This document shows positions 1 to 14,800 of a stretch of 64,000 bases of DNA, piece by piece. Below the pieces are notes generated by a model, which was not told the DNA's origin, did no database searches, and saw only the letters and a program-made list of their open reading frames with translations. Position 1 is the first letter of the stretch. Each line of letters starts with the position of its first letter. This DNA is from Archegozetes longisetosus. Its lineage: Eukaryota > Arthropoda > Arachnida > Sarcoptiformes > Trhypochthoniidae. The translations under genes were made by a program, and so were the position numbers. Location of the stretch: contig JAEMBT020000006.1 in the NCBI GenBank assembly GCA_018873245.2, forward strand, positions 6,779,855 through 6,843,854. Direction: 5' to 3'.

Positions 1-1260
1 AAGATTAAGTCTCTTCGCTAAGATATCCGTAGAGCACTTACTGAGGACACTAGGAAAGCAAGTTAGTTAACTTAAAAATGATAGTGAGTGGATGATCAAT
101 CTGAAAGAAGGGGTATAATGTCCTCTATACCTACTAAACTGGAAGCAAACTGGAGTCATTGAAAATGAGATTAGGAAGAAAACGATTCCTAGACTTAGCA
201 TAATGCCAAATGAACGGGTCACTTAAACAAGTGAACGCTATACCTGCCATACATGCTATTCATGTTATTCATCATATCATGCTATATATGAAATACAGTT
301 ATACTGCCATTATATCAGAAGATGGAATATCCACCAAACTAAATAACTAGGATCTGGTTTTTTCTTGCACGCATTCTGAATTTTGATCATTTTTAATAGT
401 TGTAATGCAGCTAAAGAGGGAGAGGATAACTGATATCGCATGCATATAATAAGTTTAAAACATGTTCGGTCCATTGCTAAGAGAGAGTCAGCATAAATGG
501 ATGGCCTGAGGCACTAACCTATATTAGCAGTAGTGTAACTAAAATTGGGTTATTCTTTGAAGAAGGCATCAACGACCTCAACTGAGGTTGGTGTCCGCTA
601 AGCACCAAGCATTTAATACTACAAAACTATATTGCAAAGCACTTTATCAGCGACAAGTATGCACTAAATATGGGCCAGGGTTGGACAAGGTCATCATCGG
701 ACAGCCTCAATCGAGGCCAATGTTCTCTTACTTTAGAAAACAACTGGCGATAAAAAGTGACTTGACTTTTCCCTTTAATTTCTTAAGGCTAATATTGCCA
801 TACCTTTTAAATCAGCACTTTATCTCAATGAGGCAAGTGTTGTTCACCTGAGATAATGGGTCATAATGGGTCATCTCAACTCTATTCAATTCATAGCTAA
901 TCTCACCGTTAGCCCTCTTTCAATTTATATTCTAATCAAACTCTTACTCTGCTTTTTAGCTGTTTTCCATTTGAAAACTGCCAACTCCTAAGAGTAACTG
1001 TTATTCGATAGCGTTCAAACTGATCAAAATAGATGCCAAATCGATGCGGATGGCTGTGAGTGATGCGTGAAAAGAGAGAGAAGGCAAGGCTTGTGCAGCA
1101 AAATCAACAAAGTTGGGCAAAATAATGAATTTTATTCATAAGACTCAGCGCAACGCGTGACAGGTCAAGAGATGAAATGTCAAAGAAAAAAGTATAAGAT
1201 TACTGTTAGTAGAATTGGAATTAGATTGCATGGCATACTGTTATTTAGCATAGGTCTCAT

Positions 1261-1262
<2 letters not shown>

Positions 1263-1291
<29 letters not shown>
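1263..1291. repeat. (TG)n microsatellite
   Basis: Uninterrupted TG dinucleotide run of about 14 units. No gene is nearby. Confidence 0.95.
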
Positions 1292-1293
<2 letters not shown>

Positions 1294-3138
1294 TACCAGA
1301 CACCGTGACGCAACCCAATGCCAGTAATGTTATAATGTTCTAATGCAAGGTCAATACACCTTTATTTTCTACTTCTGTCAAGAATAAGTAGGACTCAAAC
1401 ATTGATTAGGTGTCAAATCAAAGCTTATATCTTGAGCTGCAATTACGATGAAGTCAAAGTACAATCAACTCTCCAGCCATGATATTAATGCTTATTGAAT
1501 CAAAACAAAAAATTCAGCTGAAAAAGAGCAGAGAATCTGATCTTATATGCACAAGCATTGATAGCTCTGATTATTGCTTTGATTATCTTAGCTTTCCTAG
1601 AATGAAAGCTGCCTGCAAAATACTCGTTAGGCATAATTAATTGACTGATTAGTTCGAATTTGATGTTGATTGAACATTACGCAACACTCTTTCTAAGGCG
1701 CGATTGAACAATTGGCATTTTCAGTATTGATTTCTAGCCTACCTATCAAATAGAGGTATCGCATGTTAGGCATCTATGGCATGTCTGGCATATGCCAAAC
1801 TTAGAGAATTACTGACAATTTGAGTGAATCAATACTTCACTCTAGATATATGTTCGTATAAAAAGATGAGATACAGTCACAGCGCAGGACAGTAGAAATG
1901 TTGAGCAAAAAGGAAACCTTTGGCAATCAAACTAAAATGTTGTAAAATTGTCATAAAATAAGTTAGTCTTACCTTAAAAAGCATAACCGATCATTGAGTA
2001 AATATATTGTTAGTAAAATAATAATTATAAGAAGCACGACTCACATGAATATATCCGCTGATAGAATAGAGCAAATATAAAACTTTATTGGAGTCACACT
2101 ATTTAGAGGCACATCGAGTCAGGCACTCAGTTTTGCGTTATATCTCTTCTCTCCCTCTCTAAACAGTTCTGTATTGAGTCTATTGCCAGAAGTTAGTATT
2201 GAGAATTGGCTCAAACTCTCTTGCTTTAGACGACGTCAGAGGAGTAGTGCCTAACGCACCAATCGGTGAACACTGAAGCTGCTGTCAGGTCACAACAACA
2301 CTCTTACGTATTCATATTCACCTGAATATGATAACTGTTTTGAACAGTATATCAGTATCACTATATAAACTAGAGATATACCTCACATACTCACTACTCA
2401 ATTCTGAACTAACTTTATTATTATATCATTTTCATAATTGATAATCTCAATGGTTACACAAATATAATGCTCTAATGCCTGACTCTATCCTTCAGTTATG
2501 GTATTATGGCACACAATACAAGGACGACTATCACATACTATTCAATTAACAAATACTAGATTGTTAAGCAATTACTTCCATAAGATTACAATATAATGCT
2601 ACACGTTAAACTCTATCTTTCGACAACAATAATAATAAAATAATAATAATGTCAAATTTGTATGCATACTAACCAAACTAAAGCACCTTCAAACTAACTT
2701 ATTTGTATAGAACTATTGTTGTAACTACCAGTAACTCGATCTCTCATCAAAATATCGATAAAATTCTCAGATATATTCTGAAAAATACTTCAACTTTTGA
2801 GAAAAAGAAGCTCTGTATCGAAAATCAACTTAAAACAGATCCTATGAAGGCAGAACTTGACTTTAATGATGATCTAATAGATAGAAATAATGAGTCCACA
2901 TTCATAGTCAAATTAGTAAAAGCTTCAAATTTAGGTATCTTAACATTAATTAAATAATTGAAGCAATAAAAGCTTCGATTGATTCTAAATTTATATATTT
3001 GTTATATCAATATGGATAAAAACGCAAATGATATTAAGACTCCGGGCAATACACTTGACTTAAAAATTTGAATGCTTTCATGTTCAATTTATATATTGAG
3101 TTTACAATAATGAGAAAGACTCGAGAAGGAGAAGGAGG

Positions 3139-3141
<3 letters not shown>

Positions 3142-3218
<77 letters not shown>
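3142..3218. repeat. (AG)n microsatellite
   Basis: Uninterrupted AG run of about 38 units, one of the longest perfect dinucleotide tracts here. Translation of the other strand gives an artefactual Ser-Leu repeat. Confidence 0.97.
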
Positions 3219-3219
<1 letters not shown>

Positions 3220-4679
3220 GAAACAAGACAATCACCCTTGACTTGATGTTCAGCTTATTGAAAGGACGTTAAGCTAGAAAAATTGATTATTTGTGAGAGA
3301 AATTAACAAACTTATTATAACTAATATCTTACATGTAAGCTTAAAATAGGGCAAAAGACAAGTATCAGGTTTATTAGATGTAATGGAAGAAAAGAAACAT
3401 TTTAAGGGCAGAAGAGAGAAAGCTCGACAGAATTGATATGACACCACACTATAAACTGTGAGTAAAGAAAAAATCAAGGTTTTAGCGGTTTTGTAGATTT
3501 GGCGAAATGATTGGAATAGTATTAGCATCACAAAAGTACAATACACTTCTGAATGTTCACTTACATTATAAGTTAGAAGTGAACAGAAGAAACTATAGAC
3601 TACCTACAAGTTAGAGCAGCAAAACCGTGACGAACAGAAAAAATATATTGAGGAATGTTGTTCCTCCTATCTCCTTGTGTTTAGGCACCGGAACGGATGG
3701 ATTGAAGTTTGCAGGGGGTCACCACACTTGTGTTATATAATGCATCAAAATGTACACAACATAAAGCACACATTGAGAAAGGGGTCCTCTTTTCAACTGC
3801 TTCACAATCAACAGACATAAATTCTATCTAAGGTTATATCCGTATAAAGATTCGGGACCAAAGGACCTCATGCTCATGGCATCCGTCATATACAATAATA
3901 TCCAATTGTTTCCAGTTATTTAACACAAAATAATAAACTAATTTAAAGAAAGCTCTGTTTTCGGAAACGATTAAAACAATCGACTAATAGTTTTGATGAG
4001 CGAATTATATAGAAAAGCATTTAACGTTTGATAATTATTAAATGAAAAAATTCAAATTGGGACATAAATTGCAAGTTTAGATCAGGTCTTGCCATTGTTC
4101 ATAAGAGACCGCGGCTTATTTCAAAGGCAAACTAATTGTAACTTTTCCAAAGCTTAAAGTGCATCGAGTGCGAACACTACGAATAATGCGTAGGACACCA
4201 GTCAAAGAATTAACCACATCAAAAAAAGAGGTATGAATAGAAGTACCTCAGGCTATACTATATCTGCAATTTTATATGAATTATTGTCATGTCTGATTTG
4301 GTGTTTAAAAAATCACAATAGCAATAGCAATAGCAACTTAAGATAACTTCAGAGTTAAGCTCTAATCACAGAATCGGATGTAATGCAATCATTCAACGTC
4401 TATAGTATTTAAGCAACAGATGCACTCCAATTGAGGAATACGGTAGCAGACATTGACTACAAAATGATTTTCCTCTTTTAAGACTCATTACTATTGCTCA
4501 ACGTAAACATAAAGTTTCGCTTGTGTTGCATCAAATGCAACTATTACTGATTAGAGAGGAAACCATCTCTGTTTTGGGACAAAACATTGCTTCCGTTAGT
4601 TGATGATCAAGCTATCTTGCATTAAGACTACGTAATCATATAAAACGCTAAAAAGCAACTTCTCTCTCAGATCTTCTCC

Positions 4680-4682
<3 letters not shown>

Positions 4683-4726
<44 letters not shown>
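4683..4726. repeat. (CT)n microsatellite
   Basis: Perfect CT run of about 22 units, the complement type of the AG tracts at 3.1 and 7.9 kb. Confidence 0.96.
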
Positions 4727-4730
<4 letters not shown>

Positions 4731-7700
4731 AATTCGTAACATATCTCTCAACTGTTCTACCCCTCATCCGGTACTAAAGAATACGAAATCACGAAAATTA
4801 AAATGATTTTCGAAGGATATATAAATTCTGTTAATTCGGCTTCATAAAAGCATAGAGACATGAACCATAATAATGAAATACTCGTAATGAAAATTGAAAT
4901 AAATAGCATAATGAATAGTATAATGAATGGTTGGTCAATGAAAAAGTTTGATTGACTGATGAATTGTAGTTTCACTGCATAACAGATAAGCATAGCATCA
5001 AGCCATTCATGTATTTCAGTGCTCATGCAGCCTAACACAACTTTATAGATATTTATGCAAAACTAAAATGACTATTGCATTACTATAAAGGATGTGATGT
5101 GACACAAACACATCTAGTTATTTATTCCTTACCTCTCAAAAATAGATATGTAAAGCTCAACCACGGAATGGATCGCCTATTTTAGGGATTGCTTATACAG
5201 ACTTAGATTTTGCTTACTTTTCGTACTGACTCTACGCTAATAAGAAAACACAAGGAAAATATGCCATAAAGTGAGAGCCAACCAATGTTTCAGTTTTGCA
5301 CAAATCTTAACTCAATGATGGCAATGATGTGATGCGAATGAGAAGCTGTTTCTGGGACGAAAATTTGGCTCTAGTGCTGCTAAGGATGGTCGCAAAGATG
5401 GGGATTGGGACTAATCCAACCCCTAAATCAAGGAAGATAGAGGCACAGAGATAGATGGCTGCGCGTAACTATCTATTAGAAACTGTGCAATTCTCCTTAT
5501 ACCAAATATTTTCAAGGCTTTAGGATTAAACAAATGCGTCACTTCTATCATATACTTCTAACATATATCGCAAACAATTTTATATTCATATTCAGCTCAG
5601 ATAATATGTGCGCAAATACTTAAGAAAATGAATATTCAGTCAATTTAATTAGATGTATGTTTGTCAAACAAAATCGTAAAAATGCTTCAGTTTAAATAAA
5701 TTCTTTAACAAAAACTAGAAGAACAAGAACAACAAGAAGAAGCTATAGAATACGATTATGAATTAAAGCTGACTTTAATATTATTACACAAGAGTTTGCG
5801 TTATTAAGTTGAATAACTAGCAATTTGCAGCACATAAGACAGTTTGTTGGCAAAGCAACTCAGATTTCAACGTAGGATAGGATGCGGCCAACTTTGCCTT
5901 ATATGGCATCGAGATATATACACAGCATCACAGCAGCTGAACCCAACACATATCTCACAATCTGCATCCTCTGCATCAGTGCAGTGCATGATGGGATGTC
6001 CCGTCTTGTAGGAGGCAAAGAATCAAACTCTCTTTCAAGCTTTCAAGTAAGAAACAAAGTGCAAGACATGGCAATAGCTTAAAACTTGAAGATCTTTCAA
6101 GTTAAGCCATAGCATGCGAATGCCACGCGTCACTACTACTACACAGGAAACTAACTCATACAAAGGCCAACTTAATTATTCTGCTTTACTTATTCACTCT
6201 TCTCATGCCTTAAAATACTTTAAGGATGACAATGAATTTCGTCAAGCAGACTTATGAAACAGATTTATCTGAATTTTCTTTTTCAAAAACTATGCAAATA
6301 CAAAGCCAAAAGTCCATTAAGTTCAGACTATTCCACATCAAATCTTGATCTAAAATATAAAGTTATCAAACTTTAGACAAGAATCATGTCTAAATCCATC
6401 TTTTATGATAACTACTCGATATTTTTATTCAAATGCCGATAAAATTGATAATATTCTAAACGAAAGTGTTGAAAAGCCTAATCGCCAATTCTGATCAGAT
6501 TTAATGGATTGAATGAAATGCGAAAGTATACATCGCATCAAATATTGCATCAACAAAAACATGTTTACAAGTGAGCAGTGCTCTCATTATCCTCCAGATG
6601 TTCCAACTCTACCTGAATACAAACTAATCTTTTACGAACTGTTAACTCACAATATGCATAATAATACACAATCGAAATAATAAACTCCAATTATCATGAG
6701 GTATGGTTAAAAGTGAACTACACGTAGTACTCGACTAATGATTAAATTGAATAAAATGTGGCTCAAATAAATTCAACTTGACGACTTAATTGAACTTTTG
6801 CTTGATCAGATAAGATTAAGTTATATGAGCAGAGTTTGGGATTAGAGTTTGTGCACAGTTAGCTAATAAATTGACGGGAGCGTAAAGTGTTAAAAAATAA
6901 AATTTTATGTTTACTAATAAAAATAACTAATGTATAGCAGCGTCTCTTTTTCGAAAAGAAGGACCTACAAGCCGGCAATAAAACTAAGATATAACACGTG
7001 ACGCGTGCCGTCTATGCATAATATATGTAATGGATGGCAAGTTTGACTTTGACATTTGAATGGCAAAAAATTAACCCATTTCCGATCACACATCCTTTTG
7101 ACATTGATTCTTTGGCATCAAAATCATAAATTATTTCAATGAACATATAATCTCTGCTTCTAGTATTGGCAAAGCTGTTCGCATCTGTGCCTAACTTCTA
7201 AAGAATAGTAATATAGTCATTGTGGTGGCCGTAGTGATTGAACATGAGAACAAGACCAAAACATCCTGCACTGCACTAGTCTGTACTCCTATTTGCATAG
7301 AATTCAATTGGGATAACAACTTAGTTTTTATTTTGCAGTAAACAAGTAGAGAATGCACGTAAATATTGGGGGAGCGTTATATTATAAGTTACAATACGGT
7401 ACTCGAACGTTGAGTTGGCACACGTCGAGAATATGCAACCTCTACAAAGAGATTGGGATGTTGTATAGATGTAATGGATAGACTCCGATGGATTATTGCA
7501 GTCAACTTTTGCAAAGTAGTTTCTAATGTAAATAAATCATTCTGTGGACAGGACTGCGCGAAGTCAAGCACTAATAGTCATGAGGATAACTGTTTCCAAC
7601 TTTTTTCCAAAATATTCCTAATCATTACAAACGAGTAGAAGTTAACGTGTTTTTGAAGAAGAATTTATTTTGAATAAATATCAAAAGCTCTGATAACGAA

Positions 7701-7931
7701 ATGTGAACAAGTAAAGAATGATGCGTCTCATCGATGGCATGAGTCCAAAATATTTAAGACTGAGAGGCACGCGTTCTTAAACATTAAATTACAGTAAAAG
7801 TTGAGAGAATTGCGAGTCTGATGCTCTCTCCTCTCTTAACTGTCTTCTTTCCCCATCCAATTCTACCCTTACATTCCTGATCACTTCAACTCATATTCTG
7901 CACTGCATTAATACAAAATGTTTACAAAGTT

Positions 7932-7957
7932 TAGAGAGAGAAAGAAAGAAAGAAGAA

Positions 7958-8003
<46 letters not shown>
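7932..8003. repeat. (AG)n / AAAG microsatellite
   Basis: A purine-only tract that starts as AGAG, passes through AAAG units and ends as a long perfect AG run. Confidence 0.95.
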
Positions 8004-8007
<4 letters not shown>

Positions 8008-8812
8008 TGGCGTTATGTAAAAATTGAATAGCATTATGATAAACTGAACTAATATGGCTGATGTTAGAAATACTCACAAGACAATAGAAAGGCATTGTTG
8101 ATAAATGAAGTGATTCTTAGAATACTCGTCAGATGAAAGCAATTAACAGCATCTGACTTGATTGACGTAACTTAATATAATTGTAAATGAAGAATACAAT
8201 GATAGAGGGATACAGTTTCGTACATATGAATGAGAGGAAAGTTGTGAAAAGCAAAACAACTAAATTAAATACAACTCTTCTAAATGTAGTGAAGAAGAGG
8301 TCACTTTAAAAATAACGCACAACACTGAAACACAACATGGCTAACTGGAATTAGAAAGTTTCTGAAGAGAAACCTTCCAAAATTAACAGCAAATCTAAAC
8401 AGAGAATGTAGAGAAGGCGAATGTTGAATGGGGTTCAATATTTAAGTATAGCTCAAACCAGAACTCATTTTGTTTCAAGCTTTAGATGAGTGAACAACCA
8501 AATTCTAATTTCTAATATTCATTAATCATCTATTATATTTCACCGAGATTGTCCATCTGAGATTACCTATCGCTCGCCAAACACTAGACTAAAGTCTGTG
8601 TCTCATTCTCCAATTCTCAACTTAACTCCTGTCAGGTGTTCCAAAACTCAGCCAAATCTCAGCCAAATCTCAATCCATATATTCGACAAACGATTTGAAT
8701 GAGCAAAAACTAGTAATTGTATATTGTGCAAAAGTGTTATGCTTTTATCAATTCTGTGTCAAGTTATCATTACTTTAGAGTTTGATTCTGATGAGCGTGT
8801 GGTGGAGGGTGC

Positions 8813-8860
8813 GGTTTAGTCGTAGCTGTGGTTTAGCCGTAGCTGTGGTTAAGTCGCAGC
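8813..8860. repeat. 17-bp tandem repeat, 2.8 copies
   Basis: The unit GGTTTAGTCGTAGCTGT is repeated almost twice exactly and a third time partly, with single-base differences. No function is apparent. Confidence 0.8.
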
Positions 8861-11800
8861 GAACAGGACTATGAGTTACTCGTGAACATAACGGATTACT
8901 CTCTATACAGAGATGTGTTGTGTGAGTATACGCGCTTAAATTCTATTTTAGACTGCAGTGACGTTCGCCAAATATGACGCAAAACTAACATCTCGTCCAA
9001 CCTTTATGTCAATACTCAATCGGTCAATATATGTAACACTGCACTACACAGTATTCCCTTTTACCTGTCTTTCTGATCAATGCCGTTAAAGCATGTGCAA
9101 TGCTTTCATCAATTCAGTACAGTATAACAAGAGGTATAATAAATGTATGTTGCGTAAATCTCTATAAACTTCAGGCTTTGCTATATAGCTTTATATTGTT
9201 GCAAATCACGATCGTTTCTGCTTTGTAAGCTTAGGTAAAATTGATAGAGCCAGACTTGACCTTAACTTAAATTTATAAAGTATTACAATAAACTGTCATT
9301 TGCAGTAATACAGCTGACATGCTCAGGTAAAGTCTAAGTTTACATAGAGAGTGTGACAAAACAGATTCAATTTTAATTAAATCATAATATTATTGAACCT
9401 AGTATGTTTTCATTTTTTTCATAATTTAACTAATAAATAATTATATTTGATTCATTTTGATCGCAATTTTGAGTTCAGTTTAAGCCTTGTTCATTTTTAC
9501 GCTAAGATAAAACGATTCTTAACACGATTCTAATTAAGAAAACTTTTTCATTTCTTTATGCAATTAATATCTGAAAACTACTTGTTCACTAATTTTCAAG
9601 CAATTAACTACTAATAAATTACTTGAATCAAACTATTTTTAAATTTGATTGGTTGGAGTCAGGAAATCAAATTTTATTCAATGAGTCATATATTTCTTAA
9701 AACGAAACCTTACATGTTGTGAATTAGTTTCAAATAGAAATTTCATAGTGAAATACTTAATCACAATTGGAATACAAAGGTTTGAAATGACATTTTGTGA
9801 TCGATCGATAATAATTCTTAACTATTTTTTTCAGATAACAGCATCAATATTAAGAACTGAATCAGATTTAACTAGACTTCTTATATATTCTCTACTAGAT
9901 TTTCGATACTTACGTAAAGAGGAGCACATATTTAATTGTGAATTTAATTCAATTTAATGACGAACTATTAATAAGTCTTTTTGTATGCAATCGTAAACGT
10001 AGAATAAAATGAGAGAAGTTTTTTTCAAATTGAGTCTATTATACGAAATCTAGCTGAAGCTTTTGTTCTAGAGAGCGAATGGCAAAAAACAAATAGTAAA
10101 ACCCTAGGTTCAATACTATTGTTTTCTTTCATTAATCATTGATATGCAGTTTTCTCGTCAGAGGCACATATAGAGTTAACAGTAGAATACAATTCAATAA
10201 TAAACACAAAGATTATCGACATTAAATTGGATAATAATGGACGCAAAATAAAGATATCAGAAATGATCGATAATGATCATAGTAAATGAAAGACTGAAAA
10301 ACTTACCACAAATAGGTCTCTATAAGTATGCTGTGTACCATCTTATGAATTGATTATCACTATCGAGTTGAGTTTTTCAGAACAATCCAACAAATTCTGA
10401 AAATAAATAAACGTTTGAAATGTTGAGAACTTGATAAAAAACATTTATATAAGTTATAAATAACTAAACAAATATTTCTAAGACTTGAAACCATGCCTAG
10501 CAAATAGACGATATTTGATTATAAAGTTAACCAAGATGTTATCATATTTTATACGGTTCTATATTATTTGACTGAGATTTGGATTTGTTAAGGCAAAGCT
10601 ATAAGATCTATAAGATTAAAGGCAATCGAATTACAGAAACAAAATCGTATTAGTCAAATATTAAAATCTATGATTAAGAAAAACGGATTCACGGTAAATC
10701 AGATTAATAGCTAATAACAGATTTAAAAGATAACTCAACCATATCAATCTTATAACCTTCAATTAAGTTTTAATTCATTTGCTGGATCATTCATTTAACA
10801 AGCTTGTGTTCAAATAATTTTTGGGATAAACACTTTTTTGAATTTTATTTTTAGAAACTTATTTTAACCGACAGCAAAAAATTGCTTCGATCAAGAAATA
10901 CAAGTAAAAATAGAGATACGGGTCATCCCATTATCAATCAATAAGGAGTAACAGATTCTGTATTGTAAACCGTATGATAAATATTCTATGCCTATTTAAA
11001 AAAATTGACATAATATAATAAATAGATTCAACAACGCATAAATATATCACTTCTAAGACGTAGTGGTAGAAGATTTAGATTCTGCAAAATAATGTTTTTT
11101 ATGAGAGCAAATAATCCGGAAATTGAATATGAGCTACATTTTACCTCCAATTGATTAGTTCTTTGGGTTTGCGTAAGCTATTGTTTGAAAGTCGGAATCA
11201 ATTTGTTTCTAGTTGCTTCAGAAATTCATAAGAGAAATTGAACAGCGATTTTCATAAATTTGTGATGAGTCGCATATGACAATTGGTACAATTACTCTCA
11301 AGCTAAAACTAGAGTCAAAAGTATTAATTACACAAATTGCAAACTATTCAATACAAATTAGACTAATTTCAAAGTAATCAGTGAACTAATCAGAAGGGAG
11401 AAGAAGAAAAAATTCAACGATATTACCTATATGTTTGAGTTAAAGTGAATCATCGTATAATCTAACATGAAGACTATTGACAATCAATGAAAAAAACGTT
11501 ACCAACACTAACTGTATTAAAGTCTAATGTGAACTTATGATATATGAAAATTGATAATTCATTTTGCTTAATCTATACAATTATAATAAATTGTTGTGTA
11601 TCAAAAGTGCATCTGACAATTTTGATAAATTCAGCAAACACGAAGATAATTGTTAGGTTGTGTAGTTCGACAATTTATTTAAGGGAAGCATAAATAGATC
11701 GGATTAACTGACTTATAGTAACGCTCTCTATGTTTTGAATAAACAAGTTTTAAGCAAGAAATCAAGCCAACATTTATTTGTAACTATAAGTGAATACAAT

Positions 11801-14800
11801 TTTAATTAAGTGAGATATATTTAGTTTATAGAAAATTAGCAAAGCCTGTCTAATAATTTGATACAGCGCCACCGTTTAAATTTGATATCATAAATAAATT
11901 AAAAGCTCTCTTGATAACTCTCAATAGTTTTAAGCAATAATTAATTCAAACAGACGTTAATTGAACAGAAGTGTTGACTTACAATTATAAAACAATTAAT
12001 CAAAAACAGGAAAACACTTTTTAAGTGATTCAAACAAATAGTTCTTAAATATTGTTCAAACATATAATTTGTCTGTAAATGACTTGGATTTTTAAAGTCG
12101 TGTTGGTATATATAGGATAAGAATGAAATGAGTTAATCGCAACTACTTTTAAATTGCACAATTCTAACAAAAACCAAAAAACTGTATAAATTCATACTGA
12201 ATATCTGCATGAATTTGTACTTAAATCACATTTTTTCTTAACATAATTACGTTGTCGTGACTCACATTTTGATTTTAATTCTAGGCAAATATTTTTAATC
12301 GATTAGAAAATGAACACAAAGTTTGGTCAAATAAAAACTAACAAATTGTTTTAGTTTGTGTTACTATAATCAAAATGAAATCAACTATAATTGGCGCAAA
12401 TTTCATTCATTTTAACAATTTAATTTGCAAGATTTGAAGCCTTAGTAATGTTCAGCTTAGATATCAGATATTTAAAGTGATGAGTTTGAGTGAACAGAAC
12501 TAGTATTAATTGTTGGTCAGAGAAAGTCTTAATTTTGAGAAGCCGTAGCTATTCAAATTTCTTTTATAATTAACTTATTAGTAGTTTATAAGTTTGAAAA
12601 ATTCATATAGAACTGAAAGCAGTTTTCTTACGCAAAAATGTCCAAAAGAATTGTCAATCCTTAAAGTTTGAAATTGAGAGATAAGAAACAGATACAAAAT
12701 AATGATTGTCATTATTCTCAAATGTCAGCCTTCTCTCAAAAATTTGATACTAAGCAAAATACAAGTCCTCTAAAAGAGAGAAGAGCCTTAAATCTAAAAT
12801 TTCATTTTACGGATTGAGCCAAAAATCAAAGTGAAGAATGTGGTGAATTGGGACTTTGATAAACAAGTGATGTAACAGTAATTGGCGAACTTTTCAGAGT
12901 GCCTCATCAATCATATTGAAGTTTATGAGAATCTAAATTATGAACACAAGTAATGCATTCGCTATATTCTCATCAATGCCTTCCAATGGTTTTCTTAAAA
13001 ATCGGAAATAAGATTACACTCATATCATAAACTCTAAAGTTCAATAGTGAACATCAATTAAGTGATATATCAAACATTTAGGCATTCAATAGAGTCGTGA
13101 CAGAAAATGGATTGAAGGCGTCACAAATGAGACTCTGTTACTAATAACAACAAAAACTTGCATAATCCATCCAAATGTTATTCAAATTATATAATTCGGT
13201 GGTAATCACAATATTCATCTCTTGGCAAATCATACTATTTCTCAATAGTAGCACAAAACCAATAATTGTTTGACTTTTTCTTTCTGTATAGCAGCTAATT
13301 ATGATCTGAGAATAAAATGATCACATATTTCCTTCAGAATAGGCAAACAGAATCTGAAAGTTTTGGTCGAAAGTTACTCATTTTTATGGAACTTGCAAAT
13401 AAACGAACCAGTAACAATTGTATTTCAAATAAATGAACTTATGAAGTGAAACACATGCAACACTTAGAAGTTAACACAAATGCTCACACAAAGCATAGGA
13501 CATGACTCAGTTTGATTGATTCAAGCATTTATTACCAGGAATCTAATAAAATCACATTTTCATAAATAAATATATTTTTTCACAATTGTTCAGTTTTCAT
13601 ACAGTACTGGAATAGTATGCAAACAAAATTATTATTTACTGAACAGATATTGTGTGAGTAACTGAACAGATGAAAAACTAAGACATAGCGTGAATTTGTT
13701 AGTGCTTTATTTAGATATATTTATCTATTTTTCGCTATAATTAAGCTTCTCATGCAATACTCAAAATTAAACGAAATAAAGAATGATTATATGAATTGTT
13801 AGCAATTTGTTCAATTGACCAAAATTGTCATTGGGTTAATTATATATTTGAGTGAAAGCGTTACTCAAGTAACACAAATTAGTCATAAAAGGTAAAAAAG
13901 TATGTTTTAATTGTTTGAGAAAAAAGACTTCGTTGACAAGATAATAAAGAACAGGATCAACTTGATACACCAGAAAGATGAACTCAAATTTATATAATAC
14001 CGGACTAATCAGTTTTCTTTTAAGCGTTATCTTATAAGGCATTATTTTTAGACCAATTCTCTGAGCGATCAATAAAAATATAAAGGCTTTCGAACGCTTT
14101 TATGTGATTTTAGATTTTTGCATCGCATCAAATCAATTGAACACTTAGTGAGCTAAAAGTGGAAAAACATCCAGTCAGATATCAATACTTATTAAATTTC
14201 TCATTATGAACAACCATAAAATCTGACATAAGAATAAAGTATTGAGTGTCGATTCTAAACAAATATTTTCTATAAATATTCCGAGACAAACCTGAACTTG
14301 TAAAATTAAGCTTAAGTACAACTATTAATACACTTTATAATATGCTGTAAAGGCGCTCAAAATTAATGGTTCATTAAGTTGGGCTAAACCTCAAGTCCGG
14401 ACCACTATTTGAAGAAAAATTGCTTTACCTTAAAACTAAAGTTTCGTAAATAACAGAAAAATGTCGACTAAATTTCGACTTATTTATCATTAAGTGATAT
14501 TGAACTGATTTGAAGAAAAGTTAGGTTTAGTGATTATCTTTAACCTAAAGCTGCAATTAAACTAAGATTTTTACAAAAGTTTTCGATCAAACATCTATTG
14601 ATGCTGAAGAGTAGTATTATTTGTTAACTGAAGAAACCTGTATTGTTTCCCTTATTGAAGTTCTTTTATTTCTAAGGACTAATAATATAATTTATGAATA
14701 AATAATTCATTTAAATTCATTAGTAAAGCTGAAGAGACATTTGTTCGAAGTTTATTGAGCTTAAGACCTGATTTGAGATGATGTCAGTGTTTTGATTACT

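Noticed and set aside
2703-2957. 85-codon open frame on plus
   Set aside because: No homology signal, AT-biased composition, no splice partners; expected by chance in sequence of this composition.
3034-3231. Ser-Leu repeat protein on minus
   Set aside because: Translation of the (AG)n microsatellite; not a gene.
5882-6082. 66-codon frame on plus
   Set aside because: No recognisable domain or splice structure.
3142-8003. Possible CRISPR-like or tandem array
   Set aside because: Only simple dinucleotide runs with no unique spacers; the genome is eukaryotic.
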